A stretch of DNA of 64,000 bases from Euborellia annulipes (Eukaryota > Arthropoda > Insecta > Dermaptera > Anisolabididae). Each line of letters opens with the position of its first letter. The stretch's first letter is position 1. A program made the position numbers and the translations under genes. The notes below the pieces were generated by a model. It made no database searches. It was not told the origin of the DNA and saw only the letters and a list, made by a program, of their open reading frames with translations. Positions 52,081-62,400 of the stretch are shown here, piece after piece. The DNA lies in the NCBI GenBank assembly GCA_023213315.1, contig JAKCPI010002627.1:56618-120617 (forward strand). Direction: 5' to 3'.

Positions 52081-54589
52081 CTCCTTGGGGCTAAATTTTT
52101 TTTTTCTATCTTTTTACCTTTTTTTTTATTTTAATAATTGAGCCTACCAAATTCAATTATGCAATTTTGCTTATCACAATTTTTTTTTTTTTTAGCTCAT
52201 ATTACAATAGTTAATGATAAATTTACATTAAGTTGTTATGTTTTTTTTTGTTTTTCTATTCGTTATTTAACAACACTCTTCTTTTTTTAATGCTATTACG
52301 TCCTCTTGAGAGATTTAAATTGTATTACAATACATATATAAATCAAAACGTTATTGAAATAAATTTAAATTCTCTTTAAACATTATATTAAATGATTAGT
52401 ATATGTTTAAAATTGGTGAAAAAATACACTTTTTATATTCTAATAATTGAGAGATTTAATTATCATTTTCACAATGTGAAATTTGGGATTTTTAAAAATT
52501 ATTACCTCACTCTTTAAATCCCGTATATTTTGACAGAGAATCTATATTACTACATATTAATGTTGTTGTATTATTATTTCATAAAAAAACACTTGAATCA
52601 TCTCACCAAGTGTATAATTTAATATATTCTTTAATAAATAAAACCGAAATCTATTATTTATGAAGTCAAAATATTTAAATGACTTAATAAAAGATCCATT
52701 TTCAGATTAATTTTCTCTGTAGAGTTGTTTTAATTTTTCTAGATTATTTAAAACAAGCCTGAGGATGATTCTCAAAACGTCACTTAGTCCCCTGGCTCTG
52801 AATATGGTCAATAAATGGAATTAAAAAAATAATAAATATTTGTAACGATGATATGTTTCAAATTTTTATTGGCGACAAATAATACATTTGCTACGTATTT
52901 TGAAATTTCTGTGATTCTTGACATGCCGAAATACTTTTAAAGTGTATTATTGTTTTACCAATAAAAATTTGAAATTAAAATATTCAATTAACATTCATTT
53001 TATATAGAATAATAACATAACGATAAAAATTAAATGGAAACCGATTATAGTATATAACCAAGTATAAATAAAAATTTTCTTTAGCTCCAAGAAAATGTGA
53101 ATTATACACAACCCTTTCAAAAGAAAATAAATAAATGCTTGTCATTTGTCCTTTCAGTGATTTTCCAAAAGATTATTTTTAATACAAAAATAGATCAAAT
53201 AAAAGACTAACAAAGATAAAATTCAAAGACAAATTTCCTATCATTTTGCTTATCCTTAGATTATCTTTAAAGATAAGAATTTTAAAAATTGTAGAAAAGA
53301 TAACAAAAAAAGTGACGTAATCACCGACCTTCTTATTTAAAATTTAAAAACTTCTTAAAATTTCCATCTACTAATTAATGAGATTTATTAAATTTTTATA
53401 TTCTAATAATTGAGAGATTTAATTATCAAAAATCGATGTGAATTTGCACAATGTGAAATTTGGGATTTTCAAAAATTAATACCTCATTCTTTCTAAATTT
53501 TGACAGAGAATATATATTTTCTATTTGTCAAAGGAATAGAAAATGTGGTGGAACATAGCAGAACCGGCCCCTGGTGGAATTTTACTTACTCTAAGGCCTC
53601 AGTGGCATTTATTCTATCACCACGTCTGCATTCATATTTATGTATAGAATATTCTACATATTAATTAAATATTTTCCCTAACTCAGAGGTAAACGTCTCC
53701 AATTTTTTTTTGTGTTCCCGTTTGATAATTTTTTTTTTTTTAATTCTTAAAAGTAATAATCGCTGATAAGTGACGTAATTAAAAAAAAAATTTAATAACA
53801 TCAACCTTATTTTGTTAATTAAATATAATAGACTAATAATAATGGAATACTAAAATAATTTTAAATTAAAAAAAATAAAAATCTTATATAATAATAGGAA
53901 TAAATATTTAGATAGTGACATACGTTAGAAAAAAAAGACAAGTGAGTTATTAATATTAAAAAATTTTTTTTTTATTAAATATTGAATTTACAAAAGAACC
54001 AGTATGACGTATTTTGTGCAAGAACAAGTAGTAAAAAAAAAATAATAATTTTATTAGATAAAGAAAACAAAAAAAAAATAAATAGAATTCATAACGATAA
54101 AAAAATTGATAATTAAAAAAAAAAATGGCGTAGTTTTGGAGAGGCAGTTTATGGGGGACAGGGTGGGACAATTGCCTCCTTCCCGCATCCTTTTATTAAG
54201 TTTTCTAATTAAAATATTATATGAAAATTATGGCTTTAATTTTTGGGAGTTCAAGAAAAAAAAAAAGTTCACCCCCTCGGGGGCCCCTCTCCAAGCCCCT
54301 CACGCAAAAAATTCAAGAAAAAAATTTTCCTCCTCTCCTTCAAGTAAAAGTGGAAGAAATAACGCTACTGAATAGAAGGGATATCACTTTATAAATGACT
54401 ATTTTGAAATTTATTGCAATTTCACCCCAAAATTCTCTCTCTGTAAGGTATATTCTAGAAAAAATTTGAAATATAATTTTTTCTGCTATAATTGATCTCA
54501 ATAACCCATTTTGAGAGTGAGGTATTAATTTTTAAAAATCCCAAATTTCACATTGTGCAAATACACAGGGTTTTTAATTAATCTCTCAA
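52081..54589. other. Upstream flank: repeats only
   Basis: Contains family A copies (52430-52530, 53395-53520, 54485-54600), a family B copy (52845-52990), a short CTGAGGATGATTCTCAAAACGTC motif (about 52759-52781) and many homopolymers. No exon was recognised. Confidence 0.45.
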
Positions 54590-54790
54590 TTGCCGGGGGG
54601 CCTGGCAACGGAGAAGAGCAACAGTCACCACAATCGTTGCAGTTAAGCAATGCCAAGCTCGGGATTGGTGTCCTCGAGCAATCAGCGTGTAGAACGTCCC
54701 CCGGTAGCAAGCGGTACTATGTAATTTTAAAAATATATTAATAAATATACACCCCTAAATGGCCTCTGTAGCCAAAAAAGGTAAAAAAAA
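54590..54790 (+). repeat. Family G repeat, second copy
   Basis: 'gttaagcaatgccaagctcggg' followed by 'gagcaatcagcgtgtag', 'acgtcccccgg' and the tail 'acccctaaatggcctc'. The part around GTTAAGCAA has some likeness to 5S rRNA internal control sequence, which would make it a 5S-type SINE. That is only a hint. Confidence 0.4.
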
Positions 54791-55508
54791 AATATCTCTC
54801 AATACTTAAAATATAATTTATTATATTATAGAGTTTTATGTATACATTTTTTATTGTTGATTTTATAGAGTTTAATATTTATCATATTATTGGACAATTT
54901 TTTTATTGTTGTTGCTGTTGTTTATGGGGTTGTTTATTTGTGAGATTTTTTTTTTTTGTGTTTTGTTTTTGTATGTAAAAAACCCATGTAATTGGACGCT
55001 ACCGTCTGTATGGGGTTCGGGTGAATAAATAAATAAATAAATAAAATAAAAATTGAATAAATCTAAAAACGAAGAGAGTCAAGCCGATCGGTTGAGATTT
55101 TTTAAGAGAAGGAAGAACATCTCACTTGCAAAATATGAACCGAATTGTTGGCCATTGAGTTATTGTGTACACCAGAAAAAATTTTTTTTATTTTAAACTC
55201 TTGAAAATATTACATATTTCGACACTACAGAATTTAACATTGCTACAATTAGTAATTTGTATTACTTCTGAAGATGACACTAATTGTCGAAATACGTTTT
55301 AATTTTACCGTCTAGTTTTTGTAGGATGGTTTTACTCCTTAACGTAACGAAAGACTTTTCCCACAAATAAAATAAAAGAAGGCGGGTTATTCAGCTAGTA
55401 ATTCGAGTCGAATAATTTTTGTTTAAAAAATTTACCCATAATTAAATTTTCATTTTATTTTTTAAAATATTTTTAGTTATTGATAATAGAAGTGGCTGTT
55501 CATCAATT

Positions 55509-56014
55509 AGAATGATGAAGGAAGAGGATGTCAGCCAAAAGGAGCCTCTATCGAATAAAAATCTCCAATCAGAAAACGTTTCGGGTTTAATTAGATAAAA
55601 CCATCATCAGTTCTTTAGAGATTATTGGCAATCTCAAGGTGCACACCATTGAGATGCAGATAGAGTTGTTATATATAAACATATACAAAATTATATAAAA
55701 AAATACAAAATTTGCATATCAGTTGTCAGATGCTCATCAGTCAACACGGCCAAGTCTCAAATGTATATATACATTTGACTGATGAGCATCTGACAACTGA
55801 TATGCAAATTTTGTATTTTTTTTATATAATTTTGTATATGTTTATATATAACAACTCTATCTGCATCTCAATGGTGTGCACCTTGAGATTGCCAATAATC
55901 TCTAAAGAACTGATGATGGTTTTATCTAATTAAACCCGAAACGTTTTCTGATTGGAGATTTTTATTCGATAGAGGCTCCTTTTTGGCTGACATCCTCTCT
56001 TCCTTCATCCTTCT
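55509..56014. repeat. Palindrome with about 235-bp arms and a 30-bp loop
   Basis: 'gaggatgtcagccaaaagga' (55524) mirrors 'tttttggctgacatcctc' (55980), and 'gatgctcatcagtcaa' (55729) mirrors 'ttgactgatgagcatc' (55774). Each arm includes CTGATGATGGTTTTATC..AACCCGAAACGTTTT (right arm 55909-55946; left arm 55574-55612 reversed). Confidence 0.88.
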
Positions 56015-56994
56015 ATTTTTAGTTATTTTTGTTTAAAAAATTTAATTTTCTTGATTATCCGGATAACGCATTTAATTCGGATAATTAATTTTTTTTTTAA
56101 GTCTTGAAGATAATGTGGAATAAGAGGACAGAAAATGTGTCAATTATAAATGAAATAACTTTCTCTCTCGTTGCTTTGTCCCTAATTTCTATTGACATTA
56201 ATTCCACTTCCTGGGGGAGGCTCATTTGATTTGTTTGTAAATATTCTAATAGATGAATAGATAATAGATCATCATCTAATTTGCATTTGAATGCCATCCA
56301 TGTCTTTGTGTGTTTTATTTTACACATAAATGATTGATTTCTTCGAAGGTTTATTACAATTTAAAGATATATGAAAAGACCTTTTTTTAAGTATTCTTTG
56401 ATTAGACTGATCCGTGGACTCTAGTACAAACATGATTAAATAATATGGTTCATTTTATTGCTATTAAACGTATTTCGACAACTCAGAAGTGATCACCAAA
56501 TGTCGAAATGCACATAGCAAGTAAAAATACTTGTTTTCGGGTTTATACAACGTTTCGGTCACTCATTCTGTGAGTAAAATCACTTCTTTTGAATATTTGA
56601 AAAAAATAAAAAGGTTTTTGGCTGGCAATTAGGAGGAAATTTAAAAAAATCAAATTTATATAAACACCAAATAACTGTGAAAGCTTTAACTCTTAAAATA
56701 CGTGTCAAGTGTAATTTGCCCAATGATTAATTATAAATTTTCGAACGTAGCCTTTTGGTTGAAAATGACTGTGAGTTATCTGTTTCCAAATATTAAATAA
56801 TAATTAATACGTATTTCGACATTCACTTCTGAAGATGACACAATTGAGTGACGAGATACGTATTTAATTTTTGGTTGTTGTAAAAAAAAAAAACAATAAG
56901 AACAACACAATATTATTAAGAGTTAATTTAGTTTGAAACAGATTACCTAGTGTTTATTTTTTTTTTTTTTTATTTATAACTTCTCACAAAAAGT

Positions 56995-57715
56995 AAAATG
57001 ATAAATAAATAAATAAAAACGATCAATCAATTTTCATATCGATCTTTTAAAGAGGTCTAATCAAAAAATATATAAAAATAAATAAAATTGGGTCACATGA
57101 TCTGTCTGACAATAAAACAAAAATAATTTTTGTTTTTCTAAATATAAACACTTTAAAGTACGTATTTAGATTTGACAAATAGAATTTAAATATGCACTGT
57201 CAAAATTGAATTGCCCTGAGGATGAGTGCGAAAAGCAATCGAAACGTCGGCAACGACATTTATTTCACCTGGCGGCTTTTCCCGTTCATTCTATTTAAAA
57301 GTTTAAAATTTTCTTTTAAATATTGTGAATTTTAACAATGTGAAATTTGGGATTTTCAAAAATTACAACCTCACTTCAAATTCACACTCGAAATTGGGTT
57401 ATTGAATTAATTTATAGTCTATGTTTTGACAGAGAATATATATTTTCTAAAAAATTTCTGAATATAACATAAACTGTTTATAAAAAAAAAAAAAAAATTA
57501 TTTTTTATTATTTTTTTTTTCTAATTTATTTATTTATTTATTCGATGTATATGAATAAAAATCCACGAACCCTTTGATCATTGTCCATTCTATTCTCAGA
57601 CAGATCATGTGACCAATTCTATTTATATTAATAGAGATTAGACACCTCTTTAAAAGATCGATATGGAAATTGATTGATCGTTTTTATTTATTTATTTATT
57701 TATTTATTTATCACA
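56995..57715. repeat. Inverted repeat, about 115-bp arms
   Basis: 'aaacgatcaatcaattttca' (57018) and 'gtcacatgatctgtctga' (57092) mirror 'gaaattgattgatcgtttt' (57667) and 'cagacagatcatgtgac' (57598). The loop holds CCTGAGGATGAGTGCGAAAA, GCAATCGAAACGTCGG (57214-57250) and a family A copy. Confidence 0.75.
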
Positions 57716-58286
57716 GATGTTAGATTACTTAACCTCTACACTTTACCGAGAAGTTGGCTACTTGAAATTTTGTCGGTCAATTGCGTAGGTAGGTAGCCAG
57801 ACAATTTTACCAAATTTTTTTTTTTTTCTGTTACACCTTTGTTTTCTTACTTGATGATTAACGAACGTCATTTTTTTTTTTTTTATTTACTTTTGGTAAT
57901 TGACACGTTTAGACTCTGACTGAAATGAACGAATCATGCTGATATTTATTTTTATTTATTTTTATTTTATTTTTTTTTTTTTTTTGCATTATGAGAGGTC
58001 AGCAACAAGTGGACTTTGTTCTCATACATTTTGAGATCCTTTTTCTTTAGAAATCTTCATTTTCTTAGATATGTAATCTCATTAATTAATAATGGGGTGT
58101 GGTCAGACAATCAGACTCATTCTCTCCTTTTAAATTAATAAAAGTTAACTTCTTTTATGGATTTGAAATTAGTCATATTTTTTTTCCTTTTTCAATCACT
58201 TTTCTACGTCTTTTAGTTAACGCAAAGTGTTTTGTGCTATTCTCTACGTTCTAATCTATACTCCCCCTGGGAGGTATTTAATATTT
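57716..58286. other. AT-rich spacer, no gene seen
   Basis: T-runs and (ATTT)n tracts. No exon or element boundary is visible. Confidence 0.4.
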
Positions 58287-58490
58287 CAAGGGCGGATACA
58301 GGGGGGGGTAAAAGGGTAATTACCCCCTCCTCCCCGATATTTAAAAAAAATACCTTTTTTTCGCAAAAAAAATTATTTTTAATGTAAAATTTTAAAAATG
58401 AATACTTAAAAAAAAGAAAAAAGTGTGTGCTGTGCGTCCAGTCACACCAGATTACCCCCCCCCCCAGAAACTCCTCTGGATCCGCCCTTG
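58287..58490. mobile_element. Family D hAT-like MITE
   Basis: Ends CAAGGGCGGATACAGG and TGGATCCGCCCTTG. The interior follows the 11668-11927 copy ('aattaccccctcctccccg', 'tttcgcaaaaaaa', 'gtgctgtgcg'). The flanks TAATATTT and AATCGTCT do not match, so the target duplication is lost or the copy was rearranged. Confidence 0.7.
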
Positions 58491-58719
58491 AATCGTCTCT
58501 TGATAATTCGAAGTCCAAGGGACTACAAGAAAAATTCGAATTATCGGGTTTTTGAATTATTAAGAAGTTGGAATTATCATGAGTGCAGAAAAAAAAAATT
58601 CGAATTAATAAGAGTTTTTATTATACTTGTATTTTTGAAAATATGTATGAGTTTTTAAAAAAATTTTATAGAGCCTCAAATAAAAAAAGTAAAAATAATG
58701 AAAAAAAAAGTAAAAATAA

Positions 58720-59035
58720 TGAAAAAAAAAATCGAAAAAAACTGAAAAAGTACATCAATAAAGTACTAGTACTTTTTTACGATTTTGTTCAAAAGCTTAT
58801 TTTAACTCCTTGGGGGAGTGCCTAACTTAAATATAAATTTTCAAACTCGTAGATCTTTTAGTACCTGAGATATTTTGTTCACAGACACACAGACAGACCA
58901 CCGAAAACCAGTTTTTAGGATTCAAGGGACCTTAAAACGTATATATCCATCAAAATCTCGACATCGAATTTTTGACAATACTTTATATATTTCATATAAG
59001 CAAAAAATTATATTTCGTATAAGAAAAAGTAAAAT
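58720..59035 (-). repeat. Family F composite repeat, partial
   Basis: 'actgaaaaagtacatcaataaagtac' (58740), 'gcttattttaactcc', the (GT-type) microsatellite position reduced to 'cacagacacacagacagacc' (58880), 'gacatcgaatttttga' (58960), and a TTCATATAAG end. Confidence 0.55.
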
Positions 59036-59394
59036 TATAAATAATGAAAAGAACAAAAAAAATTACATATTAACATTTCAGTATGTAGTTTTGGCGAGAT
59101 CTTTTTTCGAACCCCTTTTCTCGGCCGCGATAATTTTTTTTTTTTTTTTTTTGATTAAGAAGGCTAAAAGCAACATAGAGGGAAAAAATTGCTAGGAAAA
59201 TTTCGAATTATAAAGAATGTATGTAGCCTGATTTGAATTAAAGAACGTTCTCTCCCACTCTTGTTACGAAAAGTATTTCGCGTTATCGAGCGTATCTAAA
59301 TATACAACATTTTTTCAATTTTCAATTCCTTTGGGCCCTAGGAAAAATCTTTGTTTCGGGTCTCTACGTAAAAACATAAAATATGTTTTAAGTC

Positions 59395-59485
59395 AATACA
59401 ACAAAATATATTCTTTATTTAATAATACATGACAGTTGTCAAAATACAATAATGTTTATCAACATATATATATATATATATAACA
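59395..59485 (-). repeat. Start of a putative 3' LTR
   Basis: Immediately after the Gag-Pol stop, on the minus strand, comes a purine tract AAGAAGGGAGA (59496-59486) and then TGTTATATATAT (from 59485), the usual layout of polypurine tract and LTR start. An AATAAA lies at 59419-59414. The LTR end is not determined: no second copy was found in the window, and the 59395 limit is arbitrary. Confidence 0.45.
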
Positions 59486-59495
59486 TCTCCCTTCT

Positions 59496-62400
59496 TCAAA
59501 CTCTTGAACATACGATTCTTCCCGAACGAAGTCTCATTCCCTCTTCACGATTCTCTTCCCTTTGATTATTCTCTTCTCTTGGTTCCCCTAGTACTTCCAC
59601 TCTGGTTTCTTCAACTCCTGGCTCTTCATTCGATATTATACCCTGCTGTCTTGAGCAAAAATAATCATCTTCCTCTTCATCAGCTTCTTTTCTTATTCTC
59701 TTATCAACTTTATTTCCCAATCTTATATATACTCTATTTCTTCTAAATCTTTTTCCATCAACTTCCACTAAATAATCCCGATCCGATATTTTTTTAATAC
59801 ATTTTCCAAACTTCCAATTCCCCTTTACATTTCCTGTAATCATTTGAACCCATATGTTTTGTCCATCTTGAATTTCTTCTAAATCTTTAGAATTTCTATC
59901 ATAGATTCTTTTAATATTCAAATTTTTATTAATTTTCCTCTCATCTACGTTTCTCTCCACCTTCGGTATTAACAAGTTATCCTTAATAGGTAAGAGTGTT
60001 CTAGTTCTCCTTGCCATTAATCTCTGCACTGGACTAGACCCCATGTCTTTTGTCGGTGTATTCCTCCACTCCAAAATTGCCATGTTTAAATTTGAACACT
60101 CTCTTTCGCATTTCCTAATTAAATTTTTCGCTATTTTCACCGCCGCTTCTGCTTTTCCATTCGATCTAGGATAATAAGGGGATGACGTAACATGTCTACA
60201 CCGACATTTATTCAAAAAATTTTCAAATTCTGAAGACACAAATTGTGGACCATTATCCGTTATTAATTTTTTTGGAATTCCATAACGTGAAAAATGCACC
60301 TCTAAACATTTTATAATGCCTTGGGAGGTGATGTTTTTCATTTTATTTATCTCCCAAAAGTCTGAAAAATGATCCACTGTCACTAAATAATTCGAATTAT
60401 TAACAGTAAAAATATCACTTGAAATAATCTCCCAAGGATATTTAGCAATTTCACAAGTCCTTAATGATTCTCGCATCTGACTAGACATAAATTCATTGCA
60501 AACTGCACATGCCTCCACCTCATTCCTAATATCATCAGACATTCGTGGCCAAAATATCAATTCCCTAGCTCTTCTTAAACTAGCCTCTATACCTTGATGA
60601 CTAGAATGAAGTCTTTTAAGTATATCAGATCTTAAACCAACTGGAATAAATACCGCATTGCCTTTAAATATAATTCCATCAAATACAGTAAGTTCATCTC
60701 TAAAATTCCAAAATACTCTACAAGAAACTGGAACACTTATCTTATTTTCAGGCCAGCCTTTCAAAATTAATTTACTCAATATTCTCAAATCTTTATCTTT
60801 CATTATATAATCACGAATATCACGAAACCCTTTCTCGCTTATATTAACATCCTCTATCAAATTAATATTAGCAATTTCAGCAGATACTGTCAAATAATTA
60901 TTAAAATAAATATCACATTCATCATATTCTTTTACTTGATTCTTCTCATTGTTCACAGCTCTAGATAATAAATCAGCGATGTACATTTCTTTCCCTTGTT
61001 TATATTTCACGACCAAATTAAATCCTTGAATAGATAATAACATTCGTTGCAATCGCTTTGGTGCCGATAATAATGATTTTTTAAATATAATCTCCAATGG
61101 TTTATGATCCGATTCAACAAGAATCTCCTCCTTACCAGCTAAAAATTGATGAAATCGATGACATGCAAATACAATAGCCAAGCATTCTTTCTCAATCTGA
61201 GCATATTCTTTTTCACATTTAGACAAAGCCCGAGAAGCAAAAGCTACGGGTTGTCCCTGTTGCATCAATGTGACCCCTAAACCAAATTGACTAGCGTCAC
61301 ATTGAAGAGTAACTGGAAGGTTACAATCGTAATATCTTAAAATAGGTGACTGAGTCGCCAACTTTTTAATTTCATTAAACGATTTTTCATGCATTGCTAA
61401 CCATTCAAATCTGACACCTTTATCTATCAATCTTCTTAAAGGTTCAGATACTTCAGAAATATGAGGTAAAAATTTGCTTAAATAAGCCACAAATCCCAAC
61501 AATCTTTGAACACCTTTAACATTCAAAGGTCTTGGCATATCTATAATTGCCTTTACTTTAGATGGATCCGGTTTTACTCCTTGTGATGTAAATAAATGCC
61601 CCATATATTTTACCTGGTTCAATTTAAATTTCATCTTTTCAAAATTTAATTTTAAATTTCTCTCTCTTAATCTCTCCATTAGCTTTCTCATATTATAATC
61701 ATGATCCTTTTCAGCTTCTTCCTGCGAATCACCGCACCCAAAAACTAACATATCATCTGCAATTACCGTAACTCCTGTTAAACCTTCGATCACTTCATGT
61801 TGTCTCCTTTGATATTCTTCTGGTGCGGATGATATCCCAAAAGGCATTCTCAACCAACGATATCTTCCAAATGGTGTCCAAAATGTGGTCAATTTACTGC
61901 TTGGTTCATCTAAACCAACATGCCAAAAACCGCTTCTAGCATCTAAAACCGAAAAAACTTTAGCATTACATAATAAAGGAGTTATTTCCTCAACCGTCGG
62001 TATCTGATATCTTGATCTTTTAATTACTTTATTCAACTCATTTGGATCTAAACATATTCGTAAAGTATTATCTTTTTTTTTAACAATAACTAAATTACTA
62101 ATCCATTCCGTAGGATTTACTTCTTTAATAATAATTCCTTCTTTGACCATTTCATCAAGTTTTTCTTTTAGTTTTCCCTTTAATGAAACAGGAACCCGAC
62201 GAGGTAACATTTGAACCGGTGTTGCCTTACTATCAATTTCAATATGATAATCACCCTGCAACTTTCCTAAACCACAAAAAATATCAGAAAATTCTTTTTT
62301 TAATGTATATAAATCTAACTTCCTCTTTTGAGGAACTTTTGCAACATGACATAAATCCACTTTAACATCGAGGAGTCCTAATCTTGTACAAGTTTCCGCT

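Larger units (their letters stand above)
34620..56950. repeat. Family B foldback repeat (dispersed copies)
   Basis: Element ends 'acactaggtgatatgtttca', then 'tacactttatacgtatttcgaca' meeting its own complement. Copies or halves lie near 34630-34745, 35400-35590, 36000-36060, 37735-38095, 39245-39320, 40275-40370, 41750-41860, 42450-42525, 42955-43050, 45175-45325, 45595-45715, 47165-47265, 49370-49400, 49805-49950, 50875-50960, 52845-52990, 55190-55310, 56450-56530 and 56800-56955. Several carry CTGAAGATGACAC..GTGTCGAAATACG. They are foldback, non-coding and probably DNA-transposon derived; no firm target duplication was found. Confidence 0.65.
34535..57440. repeat. Family A dispersed repeat (12 copies listed)
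   Basis: The core, on the plus strand, is 'cacaatgtgaaatttggg', 'attttcaaaaattaatacctcac', followed by 'tctaaaa.tttgacagagaat'. It is often preceded by 'attctaataattgagagattt'. Copies lie at about 34535-34585, 35265-35345, 36400-36475, 38985-39055 (reversed), 40925-41055, 43340-43385, 50265-50310 (reversed), 51600-51735 (reversed), 52430-52530, 53395-53520, 54485-54600 (reversed) and 57320-57440. Three copies begin within about 50 bp of an HNF4 acceptor (exons 4, 6 and 7). I saw none to the left of 34 kb. Confidence 0.7.

Noticed and set aside
30156..57250. Canonical hammerhead ribozymes
   Set aside because: The CTGANGA and GAAA blocks are there, but an extra base follows the first block and the expected stem III with an NUH cleavage site is not visible.
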